Source: JBCCIM01 sp965263205 (GTDB lineage: Bacteria; Bacteroidota; Rhodothermia; Rhodothermales; JAHQVL01). From it: DNA of 64,000 nt. A program made the translations under genes and the position numbers. Every line of letters starts with the position of its first letter. Position 1 is the first letter of the stretch. Positions 27,673-36,400 of the stretch are shown one piece after another. The stretch is from contig CBDHHF010000026.1 in the NCBI GenBank assembly GCA_965263205.1, forward strand, positions 1-64,000, written 5' to 3'. The notes beneath the pieces are model-generated. The model saw only the letters and a program-made list of their open reading frames with translations. It was not told the DNA's origin and did no database searches.

Positions 27673-30135
27673 ATGTTACGTTCCACCTTATTGTGCGCCA
27701 GCCTCTGTTTGCTGATCCTCACAGTTTCTTCGTGTACCGCCACCAAAGACCTTACTGATAGCAGCGATGACATGATAGAGGCCGGCAAGGATATGATCGA
27801 CGCGGGCCAGGACGCGATTGCTGCCGGCAAAGAAATGCTCCAAAAGATCTTTGATGCCGATGCAGCTGCAATCGACCTGGATGACCCTTTCTGGACATTC
27901 CAGGACAAGGAGAAAGTCCGCAAAAAATGGTTCAAAGGACAACGGGACTATTACAACAGAAATTACGATGCACAGTACCGGCTCCGCGCGTTCTACAGCA
28001 TCAAAGATGATTCTTCAAAGCGGATTCTCCCCCAGCAATGGACATCGCTGGGGCCTGACGACATCAGCGGCCGGTTGATCTCTGCCCAATTGCACCCAAC
28101 CGATGAAAACCAACTGTGGGTGGGTTCTGCCAGCGGCGGGCTCTGGAAAACCGATAATGGTGGGGACTACTGGTACAACGTGACGGATGCATTGCCTTCC
28201 ATGGCCATCGGTGCCATTGCGCTCGATCCAATAGATCACGAAGAAATGGTCATCGGCACATCATCTGCCGTAGGTGTGGTTGGAGGCCTCGGCTTAACCA
28301 GTTCAGCCGCACTCGGCGCCGGCGTGTTTCACACGGATGATGGCGGCAAAACCTGGCATGAAGTGATTGGACCCGATGGATTTAGACCCAAAGATCCGCA
28401 AGGGCGGCTTGTCAACAGCAACGAGATTGTTTGGCACAAGAACCACCCTGACTCTGTCTTCCTGGCAAGCAACCACAGCCTATGGATGTATGTCCTCAGC
28501 CAAGAGGCCTGGAAGGGGGTATTTACGGATACCACAACGTTGCGACACAAAGACAACTACGTATCTATTCTCATCAACGAAAAACAACCAGGACGCATCA
28601 CGGTTGCCGGCTATAAAGGTGGGATATTACAATCGAATGACGGCGGGCAAACGTGGGAAGAGAAAAATGAAGGACTGCCGCCATTTGGTGACAGATTCCA
28701 TCTCAAAATGCTTACCCAATCCAAGGGCAATCCTGATATCATTTATGCTGACATCGTTACCAAGAAGCACCGATCTGTTATCTACAAAACCACAGATGGT
28801 GCCCAATCGTGGAAGCGCGTGAGTATGACGCCACAGTTTGTACAGGAATTGGCGGTCTCCCCGCATGACCCCAACCTTATACTGGCCGGCGGCGTACAGC
28901 TCTTCCGATCTACCCGCGGGGGTGTCCCTACCTATAAAGGGGGCGTTGTTGTCCGAGACTCTGCCGTAACATCCTGGCGAAATGTTACCAAAGCGCAAGG
29001 CTGTTTCGATATCGTGCATGTTGATCAGCACGGGGTGTATTATTCAGATAGCAACCCAGAACTGATCTACGCCCTCACAGATGGCGGTATTTACCGTTCT
29101 CTGGATCGGGGCAGGTGCTGGCGGGCCATAAACACGGGGCTCAATACCATGCAAATTTATGCTATGGCATCTTCACCGCATGACTCCGTCTCCATCTCTA
29201 TCGGCGCGCAGGATCAGGGCACGTTGCTCACAAATTCTTATGGAAAGATTTGGACAAAGCGCGTGACGGGTGATGGAGGCGCAACGCTGTTTGATCATGC
29301 CCAACCCAACATCATGTATGCTACCGCAGCATACGGCAACCACTGGAAACTCGTTCGTGGACGTGACCCCAAACCAATCAGGGCCGGCATCGACGACGGT
29401 ATACGCGGCAATCGAAGCACGTCTTTGTGGATCGCCCCGCTCAGCATGACACCGGATTCTTCCCAGGTCCTGTTCACAGCACGACTTGATTCGATTTATC
29501 GCTCTGGAAACGGCGGTGAAATGTGGACACCGGTAGCAAATATCGATACCGTTAACGTCATCACAACAGACATCTTGAACCCATCTATTGTCTACGCCTA
29601 TTCCAAGGCAGATGGCCGCGTGCATCGCTCACTGGACCGTGGGCTTACCTGGGAACGCCCAGCGCCATGTGACGAAAAAACCGTTTGCACGCCCGGTAAC
29701 GACGTGTTTGACCTGGCAGCCGACCCGGATACATCAGGTATTGTGTACGCGGTCCGCACTTCGAACAAAGATCAAATCTGGCGATCGCGTGACTTTGCAC
29801 AAACCTGGGAGAACATTACATCAGAGACCTTTAACGACCTCGCGATTTCCGTTCAGGACATATTGGTGGTGCCCAGTCGCATAGCGCATCAAAAGCAGAT
29901 TTATGTGGGAACGGATATTGGTGTTTTTCTGAAACAGTCGGCTATTTCAGATTGGATGTACATGGGCGGTAAATTCCCCGCGGCCATTGTGACGCAGTTG
30001 AATCATAGCGCAGTAGATCATACCCTGCGCGTGTCTACCTTTGGCCGTGGCGTCTGGAAGATGCGGATTCCCACAAGTATCACCCCCATGGTCCTCGCCG
30101 GCGACGACGAAGAAGGAAAAAGAGCAAATGAGTAG
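27673..30135 (+). CDS. sortilin-like BNR beta-propeller lipoprotein
   Basis: 820 residues from ATG 27673; the raw frame extends further upstream but overlaps the previous gene. The N-terminus (MLRSTLLCASLCLLILTVSSC) is a lipoprotein signal with the acylated Cys at the end. Next comes a helical DSSDDMIEAGKDMIDAGQDA segment with heptad-like DMI/DAI repeats, then a large WD40/BNR propeller. Repeated Asp-box-like turns are KTDNGGDYWYN, HTDDGGKTWHE, QSNDGGQTWEE, KTTDGAQSWKR, RSLDRGRCWRA, RSLDRGLTWER and RSRDFAQTWEN. Such proteins sit on the outer membrane and bind glycans or proteins. There is no protease or sialidase active site visible. Its place between two glycosyltransferase genes is unusual. 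Confidence 0.85.
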   Translation: MLRSTLLCASLCLLILTVSSCTATKDLTDSSDDMIEAGKDMIDAGQDAIAAGKEMLQKIFDADAAAIDLDDPFWTFQDKEKVRKKWFKGQRDYYNRNYDAQYRLRAFYSIKDDSSKRILPQQWTSLGPDDISGRLISAQLHPTDENQLWVGSASGGLWKTDNGGDYWYNVTDALPSMAIGAIALDPIDHEEMVIGTSSAVGVVGGLGLTSSAALGAGVFHTDDGGKTWHEVIGPDGFRPKDPQGRLVNSNEIVWHKNHPDSVFLASNHSLWMYVLSQEAWKGVFTDTTTLRHKDNYVSILINEKQPGRITVAGYKGGILQSNDGGQTWEEKNEGLPPFGDRFHLKMLTQSKGNPDIIYADIVTKKHRSVIYKTTDGAQSWKRVSMTPQFVQELAVSPHDPNLILAGGVQLFRSTRGGVPTYKGGVVVRDSAVTSWRNVTKAQGCFDIVHVDQHGVYYSDSNPELIYALTDGGIYRSLDRGRCWRAINTGLNTMQIYAMASSPHDSVSISIGAQDQGTLLTNSYGKIWTKRVTGDGGATLFDHAQPNIMYATAAYGNHWKLVRGRDPKPIRAGIDDGIRGNRSTSLWIAPLSMTPDSSQVLFTARLDSIYRSGNGGEMWTPVANIDTVNVITTDILNPSIVYAYSKADGRVHRSLDRGLTWERPAPCDEKTVCTPGNDVFDLAADPDTSGIVYAVRTSNKDQIWRSRDFAQTWENITSETFNDLAISVQDILVVPSRIAHQKQIYVGTDIGVFLKQSAISDWMYMGGKFPAAIVTQLNHSAVDHTLRVSTFGRGVWKMRIPTSITPMVLAGDDEEGKRANE

Positions 30136-30143
30136 CTGTTGGC

Positions 30144-31142
30144 ATGGATAACATCAAAAAAGCAACGGTCACTACGTTACGCGATGCAGCTGCTGTATTG
30201 CCATCTTTTGTGCAGTATCACCTGCATACGGGATTCGACCACATGTTTCTTTTTTTTGATGATCCACATGTCATCATACCAGCCTGGGTCACAACCCATC
30301 CCCAAATCTCTGCCTTCGCACGTGATGAAGCGTTGGAGGATGCCTGGTCAACGACCTCTTGCTTTACGATGCCACAAATTTCGCGCAGCATCGATTCAGA
30401 GGCCATGTCGCGACAAATCCTGAATGCTGAACTCGCATTACGCGAGGCGTTTCACAAAGGCATCGATTGGCTGCTTCATCTTGATGTGGATGAACTGTTT
30501 TATGTTGAAGATGCTTCAGTTGACGCACATTTCAAGCATATGACGAACCAGGGATATGATTGCGTTGCATATGCCAACATGGAAGGCATCCCAGAACAAC
30601 AAGCCATCCATAATTTCTTCTGCGAAGTATCGCTGTTCAAAGTAAATCCAGAGCACAAAACAAACGCCGCCCTTATCTCAAAAAACCAACCGTTCCTCGC
30701 CGAGATAACAGAAATTCCACAGGCATTTTTCCACTATTATTCCAGCTATAAATCTGCTGTACGGGTGACTCCCAATACTCTTCCCCGGGGGGTACACAAT
30801 TTCTCAATCCCACACGATGGCAAACGGATAAAACGCAACGAAGGGCCCTATATTTTGCATTACCCGTGCTGTGGCATTGATCATTTTGTCCGCAAATACA
30901 AAACCCTGGGTGCCTTTGGAGACCGCTGGTTTGGCCAGGGAGGGCAGACACACATCAATCTTCCGTCGCACTTAAACGGACGCGATGTGGTTGGCACAAA
31001 TGATGAGGAGACGATCGCAGCATACTACGCTGACCATTTTGTTTGTGATGCGCCCCAAACTGCCGATGCGTTGATTGCCCGAGGACTTTGCCGGCGGATT
31101 ACTGCGCCGGCCTCATTGCTAAAGGATATCCACCTTACCTAG
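30144..31142 (+). CDS. glycosyltransferase family 2/92-like
   Basis: 332 residues. The central motif WLLHLDVDELFYVED is the DxD-type signature of GT92/GT2_4-like transferases. Other conserved parts are LPSFVQYHLHTGFDHMFLFF at the start and the ILHYPCCGIDHFVRKYKTLG segment toward the end, where the conserved His and Phe usually lie. No membrane segment. It would add a sugar to a protein or glycan in the cytoplasm. It starts 8 bases after the lipoprotein gene and ends 7 bases before the sulfotransferase-like gene, so all are made from one transcript. Confidence 0.82.
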   Translation: MDNIKKATVTTLRDAAAVLPSFVQYHLHTGFDHMFLFFDDPHVIIPAWVTTHPQISAFARDEALEDAWSTTSCFTMPQISRSIDSEAMSRQILNAELALREAFHKGIDWLLHLDVDELFYVEDASVDAHFKHMTNQGYDCVAYANMEGIPEQQAIHNFFCEVSLFKVNPEHKTNAALISKNQPFLAEITEIPQAFFHYYSSYKSAVRVTPNTLPRGVHNFSIPHDGKRIKRNEGPYILHYPCCGIDHFVRKYKTLGAFGDRWFGQGGQTHINLPSHLNGRDVVGTNDEETIAAYYADHFVCDAPQTADALIARGLCRRITAPASLLKDIHLT

Positions 31143-31149
31143 GCCGTTT

Positions 31150-32211
31150 ATGGATACCCTGCAGCAAACACTACTCGACCACTTGTTTGACGACGCGACC
31201 TACTACGTACGCGCCCTGGAGCGGCAACAGCAGCAGTTTGTGCTTCAGCGCATGAGCCGGCAAGCCTATCAGTCCTCATCGTTTCTCAACGAACGCTTGC
31301 ACGCTGATGACGACCTGTTTTACCTCCTCCCCATGCAGGAAACGTTGGCTTATGCTGAATCGCAGCCCATTGGCTCGCAACCGCTGCATTTTATTTTCCA
31401 CTTTGCGTTATGCGGCTCCACGTTACTCAGCCGCTGCCTGGACCACCCAGGACACACCATGGTGTACAAAGAACCTGAATTGCTTCACCAGCTCAGTTGT
31501 TACATGCGATGGCCGGCGGATGAACCATTGCCTACGGAGGCGTTACTCGAGTTTGCCCTTGCGTGCCTGCAACGCACCACATCGCCCGGAGAAATACCCA
31601 TCGTCAAACCCACAGACTCCTGCTCTAACCTCGTTCCTACCTGCTTATCCGTCCATGAAAATGCACGCGGTGTGGTGCTCTACAGTACGCTGGAGCGGTT
31701 CTTGACGGCCACGTTACGCACGCCCCGGCGCCGGCGCTTCATCAAGGGGATGTATAGCCGCGCAGTGGATGACTTCAAAGCTGTTGGGATCTCCGCCGAT
31801 CCAGGCCGTGCTTCGCTTGCAGATGCAGAAGTGAGCGCTTTTGTGTGGCTCAGTCTCATGTTCCGATACCGTGCGTGGCTTAACGAAGCAAACGGTAGCC
31901 TGTTGGCACTCCCCATGCACTTATGGATCGAGCGGCCAGTAGACGTGCTCAAACGCCTCGCTACCTTCATGTCGCTGAAATTACCGGAAACCCTTATTGA
32001 GCAGACAATACTATCAGGCGCATTTACCCGAAACGCAAAAATGACATCGCGCGCATTTGATCAGCAGTCGTACGCCCAGCAAGAAGAAGCCAGACAAGAA
32101 GCGCTGCATTCAGAAATAACTGCTGGCAAATCGTGGGCAGCAACGTTTACCCAGTCACACCCAATAGCAGATACACTCCCCTATCCACTAACGCTTGAAC
32201 AGGGCCTATAA
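31150..32211 (+). CDS. sulfotransferase-like P-loop protein
   Basis: 353 residues. LHFIFHFALCGSTLLSRCLD resembles the 5'-phosphosulfate-binding loop of PAPS sulfotransferases (GSTLLSR). It is followed by HTMVYKEPELLHQLS and, near the C-terminus, by a LWIERPVDVLKRLATFM segment as in that fold. The match is only by eye; a kinase-like or otherwise unassigned P-loop role remains possible. Last gene of the operon. If it is a sulfotransferase it would sulfate the glycan or protein made by the upstream genes. The convergent gene downstream encodes a 2OG-Fe(II) oxygenase. Confidence 0.65.
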   Translation: MDTLQQTLLDHLFDDATYYVRALERQQQQFVLQRMSRQAYQSSSFLNERLHADDDLFYLLPMQETLAYAESQPIGSQPLHFIFHFALCGSTLLSRCLDHPGHTMVYKEPELLHQLSCYMRWPADEPLPTEALLEFALACLQRTTSPGEIPIVKPTDSCSNLVPTCLSVHENARGVVLYSTLERFLTATLRTPRRRRFIKGMYSRAVDDFKAVGISADPGRASLADAEVSAFVWLSLMFRYRAWLNEANGSLLALPMHLWIERPVDVLKRLATFMSLKLPETLIEQTILSGAFTRNAKMTSRAFDQQSYAQQEEARQEALHSEITAGKSWAATFTQSHPIADTLPYPLTLEQGL

Positions 32212-32287
32212 ACACTTTTTCAGGTTGCACTTCCCTCCCCAGCGAGCATGCCGGAGGCCCAAAACAAACCTGCAACTTGCAATCCCG

Positions 32288-32854
32288 TCAAATCCAACTC
32301 ACAGGTGCTGTATCGAGCATCCAGATCACAGCTACGTACTTCACGCCCGACACCACTTCGTTTGCTTTGTGCAGGTAATCCGAAGGGAAAATGACTGCTT
32401 TTCCTGCAACGGGATCAACGGTATAGTCGGATGAAGGGAAATAAGTACCCCCGCCTTCGAAGTCGTCATTCAGGTAACAGACAACAGTGTAATACCGATC
32501 GTTGTAAGCCTGCCCGTTATCACGATGTACGGCAAAAAAATCGCCCGGCACGTACTTCACCAACTGGATATCTGTGTGGCGCAGGATATCGTGATTCCAA
32601 CGCTTGTAAATCAGCGGTCGCACAACAGAACGAATCCTGGCATTGATCAATTCTGCCGCGGGCGAAGTCTTTGGAAGGGCTGCTGTTGTAGCAGAACGTA
32701 CTTCTTTCGCATGTTCATTTTTGTACTTGCGTCCGTTAACTTTGGCGGGCTTCCAATTGCTGTTTGCCTCGATTTCGGCTAACACATCGCCGGCTTCTGC
32801 TTTATCCAGCAGAGACAATGTCAGGATACCAGGCTGGGGTTCTTGGATTTGCAT
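32288..32854 (-). CDS. 2OG-Fe(II) oxygenase, prolyl 4-hydroxylase-like
   Basis: 188 residues from ATG 32854 (MQIQEPQPG); the raw frame runs to 32911 but those extra residues look non-coding. Double-stranded beta-helix oxygenase: iron ligands His110 and Asp112 in FFAVHRDNG and His162 in YLHKANEVVSG, with Lys172 ten residues on (VKYVAVIW), matching the HxD...H and His-x9-Lys pattern of prolyl 4-hydroxylases that bind the 2-oxoglutarate carboxylate. Expected to hydroxylate a side chain, most simply proline, in a protein or peptide. The upstream gene on the same strand encodes a protein ending in tandem PPPAPTHDD units, an obvious candidate substrate. A hairpin lies in the 175-base gap between them. 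Confidence 0.88.
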   Translation of the reverse strand: MQIQEPQPGILTLSLLDKAEAGDVLAEIEANSNWKPAKVNGRKYKNEHAKEVRSATTAALPKTSPAAELINARIRSVVRPLIYKRWNHDILRHTDIQLVKYVPGDFFAVHRDNGQAYNDRYYTVVCYLNDDFEGGGTYFPSSDYTVDPVAGKAVIFPSDYLHKANEVVSGVKYVAVIWMLDTAPVSWI

Positions 32855-32953
32855 AACTACTGAATTTGCATAACTATGCTGTCGCCAGCATGTCCATGGT
32901 GGTTTGCTCAAATCTCCGGTCTATTCCGCGTTGCAAACAGACACGGTTAGGCA

Positions 32954-32997
32954 AGTAACGGGAGATTTATGCAGAAAGCCTAAATTCCCCCGTTACT
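32954..32997. other. hairpin between the Pro-rich peptide gene and the oxygenase gene
   Basis: Arms AGTAACGGG (32954-32962) and CCCGTTACT (32989-32997) pair perfectly; a second helix ATTTA/TAAAT closes the loop after a small internal loop. It could lower read-through into the oxygenase gene or stabilise the peptide mRNA. There is no strong T-run, so it is not called a terminator outright. Confidence 0.5.
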
Positions 32998-33029
32998 CGA
33001 TGTCTCTTCAAGGTATGATGCAGCCCGGA

Positions 33030-33422
33030 TTAAGAGGTTGGCGCGGGTGGTGGCATGGCATCATCAATGTCGTCATGCGTAGGCGCTGGCGGTGGCATGG
33101 CGTCGTCGTGTGTAGGTGCCGGCGGTGGTGTATCGTCGTGCGTCGGTGCCGGCGGTGGCGTATCGTCGTGTGTAGGTGCCGGCGGTGGCGTTTCTTCCGA
33201 ACCCTTCCCATTCGACATACTGCCATTTGCATGGCCGTTGCTCCCGTTCCTGGAGCGATCGAGCGTAAGGGTCAGCGCTCCCAATACATCGTGTGGCATA
33301 TCGATGTCGTGATCGCGAAAAAGTCTGGACATGTTCGCAAGAAACTCGAGTTTCAGGCGTGGTTGATTACGCAGATAACTTTGCAGTTCTGCAACGCGTG
33401 CTGTTCGTTGTAAGTCAGTCAT
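33030..33422 (-). CDS. small protein with leader-like N-terminus and tandem Pro-rich tail; candidate modified peptide
   Basis: 130 residues. The first ~55 form a compact helical region (ELQSYLRNQPRLKLEFLANM, then RLFRDHDIDMPHDVLGALTL) that resembles NHLP/Nif11-type leader domains of ribosomally made peptides, by eye only. A Gly/Asn/Ser linker (SRNGSNGHANGSMSNGKG) follows. The C-terminal ~50 residues are repeats: TPPPAPTHDD twice, then TPPPAPTHDDAM, PPPAPTHDDIDDAM and PPPAPTS. The DNA has a 30-base period with silent drift, so the repeats are kept at protein level. No signal peptide. The next gene on the strand is a prolyl 4-hydroxylase-like oxygenase, whose natural substrate could be these prolines. 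Alternatives: a plain structural Pro-rich protein, or a regulator with a disordered tail. Confidence 0.85.
   Translation of the reverse strand: MTDLQRTARVAELQSYLRNQPRLKLEFLANMSRLFRDHDIDMPHDVLGALTLTLDRSRNGSNGHANGSMSNGKGSEETPPPAPTHDDTPPPAPTHDDTPPPAPTHDDAMPPPAPTHDDIDDAMPPPAPTS
33038..33190. repeat. 30-nt coding tandem repeat (PPPAPTHDD)
   Basis: The phrase GGTGCCGGCGGTGGC recurs at 33116, 33146 and 33176 at exactly 30-base spacing, with two more diverged copies near 33038 and 33080. It lies wholly within the Pro-rich peptide gene and encodes its tail, so it is a coding repeat and not a CRISPR array. Confidence 0.9.
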
Positions 33423-33460
33423 ATCTGGGTGGTTTGTGGGTTATTAAGCAGAGCTATTTT

Positions 33461-36400
33461 TTACGTTGGTATACGAATGATAAATTCGGCGCCCTCTCCC
33501 GGGTTGCCAGCCACTGTGAGCACACCATTGTGGCCTTGGGTAATAATATCAAAACTGAGTGACAACCCCAGCCCTGTATTGCCTGTACCCGGCGGTTTAG
33601 TGGTAAAAAACGGATCAAAGATCTTGGCCTTTACTGCATCATCAAGTCCCGGCCCGTTGTCCTTGATGCGAATTTCGAGTTCTTTTGCGGTCCTACGCCC
33701 CGAAATACACACCGTAGGGACATAACGTTCATCGCGCTGGCTGGCAGTTTCTTTTAGCACATAAAACGCATTATCAAGGATATTAATAATTACTCGCTTG
33801 AAATCCTGCGCATTTAGCTTGATCTCGCCCAACTCAGCATCATAATTTCTTTCAATCGTGAGGTTTACGCCTTCCAATTGTTCCGTTGCCCCCATATGCG
33901 CAAGATCGATGGCCTGGTTCAGAACACGTTCCATCGAAACGGTTGCCTGTGCACCGCTTGATGTGCGCGAGTGCTCCATCATGCTTTTTACGATGGAATC
34001 TGCACGCAAGCCATGTTCACTAATGCGCTCGGTATTGAGAGACAGGGTAGTCAACATGTGCTCGACTTCTTCGCGCGATGCTTCGCTCAGTTGATCTTCC
34101 TCTTCCGCAAGTAATTCTTTCAGGTCTTCCATGAGATTTTGGGAGATCCGGGCAAAGTTAACAACAAAATTGAGCGGGTTTTTTATTTCATGTGCGATGC
34201 CGGCAGTGAGTTGCCCAAGCGATGCCATTTTCTCCGCCTGGATCAACTGGTTCTGGGCCACCTTCAGTTGCTTCATGGAATCCTGCAATGCATCGTATGC
34301 CTCTTTGAGCTCCTCTGCTTTCTGAAGCTCAACCTCCTTTTGCTCGTTTTCAGCCTTCAACGCGCGGGCATCCGACTCCGCTGCTTGAAACTTCAGTTCT
34401 GCCGCTTCTGCACGCAGTTCTGCTTCACGCATTTGCGCCGCTTCACGCTCTTTTTTAAGCAGCCGCGCACGCTGATATCGGTCAACAAGTACCACGCCCA
34501 CAGTAAACAAAGCCATGTAAATACCAAATGCCCAATACCGAAGCCACCAGGGGGATGCGATGTTGATATCGAATTGTTGAATATCTTCAGACCACACACC
34601 GTACGCGTTCGCTGAACGTACCATAAACGTGTAGTTACCCGGATTGAGGCTGGTGTAGGTTATTTTCCGCTCCATCGTGGGTGCCCGCCAGTCATCGTCG
34701 TATGAAGCAAGCATAACCTGGTACTGATTTTTGTCGGGCCGGCTAAAATGCAAGCCCACAAATTCGATGGATAGTTCGTTCTGGTAGTGTTTGAGTTCAA
34801 CAGACGCAGTACTAGAGATGTGACGTTCAAGTGGCGTATTTACTGCCGGCTCCAGTACTTCGTCAAACAAACGCAATCCTGTTAGAACCGTTCTTGGTGG
34901 ATACGGATTGCCTTTGATGGTGCGGGGAAGGAAATAGTTTAAGCCATTCAGGCCACCAAAATAGATGGTACCGGCTTTGTCGATATGTGCCACCCGAGCA
35001 TTAAACGCGCGCCCCTGTAACCCAAGTTCGATGTCGTATTGCTCAAATTCATCTGTTGCAGGCGTGTACTTGCTGACGCCGGCGATGGTACTCATCCATA
35101 CCTGGTTATTGGCGTCTACAACCAATCCCCTGATCGTACTTGTTGCAATATCGCTGTTTCGCTCGGTGTAATGGAAAAACTGCTCGTTTTCAGGATCAAA
35201 TTTCACCAGCCCGTTTTCCGTCGCCAGCCACAACATGCCGTCACCTGTTTCTCCAATCCCTTCGATATGCAAGCTCGCCAGACTATTCGGCTGCTCCGCA
35301 TTAAACCGGAATTGTTTGAAGGTGCCTTTGTCTCTAAAAAACCTGCACAACCCACCCCCGGAGGTACCTACCCAGAGGCGCCCTTGACTGTCTTCAAAGA
35401 TCGAAGATACCCATCCATAACTCAACGCGTAAGGATCTCCTGGTATGTGTTCATAGCGTTGCATGTCGCCTGTAGCAGTGTCAAACTGTACCAGACCAGC
35501 ACCACCTGCCGCAAGCCATAACACACCACGCTGGGAAGGAGCTTCATAGATCACCCGCACGCGATTCGCCAAATCGGGCCTTCTCCCCTTCAAATAATGT
35601 GTAAAGGTCCCAGTAGCCTCATCAAGCTTGTTCAATCCATCGCGTGTACCAGCCCAAAGCGTGCCGGCTTGATCGATATAAATCGCCTCTACAAAATTGT
35701 TACTCAGACTGTTAGGATTCTTCGCATCATGCGTATAGCGCGATACTACACCACTGTTCATATCGACACGATTCACCCCACCCACTTCGGTACCAACCCA
35801 AAGAATGCGATGTTGGCGTGCATCTGCATGGATGGCATAAATGGCATTGTCCGAAATGCTTGAAACGCGTGTGGGATCATGCTTTATCAGTTGGAAAGAA
35901 CCCGCCTCCAGATCTACATAATTGACGCCATTCTCTGTACCAATCCACAAAATGCCGGTATGGTCTTCCCAAAGCGCTCGCACTTTATTGTTGCTCAGGC
36001 TCTCCCCTATGGCAGGATGGTTTACATATGCCTCAAAGTCATCATTCGATGCATCAAACAGGTTGAGTCCGCCATTGTACGTTCCAACCCAGAGCTTACC
36101 ACGCGAGTCGGCAAATTGGGTGCGAACATCGGAATTTGAAAGGCTGCCTTGTTTTCCTGGCTCATGCAGATACTTGTGAAATCCGTCTAACTGAGGGTCG
36201 AAGCGATTTAAACCGCTCAAGGTTGACACCCACAACGTACCGCTCGCGTCTTCCGAGATTTGCATCACAAGATTATGGGACAGGCTGTAGGTATCCGAAG
36301 GATCTGCCTGGTAATGCTTAAAAGAGTCTGTGCGCTCATCATACTTGTTCAAGCCCCCTCTACGGGTGCCCACCCACAGGATGCCATTGCTATCCACAAA

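Noticed and set aside
33038..33190. Regular 30-base repeats that could look like a CRISPR array
   Set aside because: They are contiguous without spacers, in frame in a gene, and encode a Pro-rich tail.
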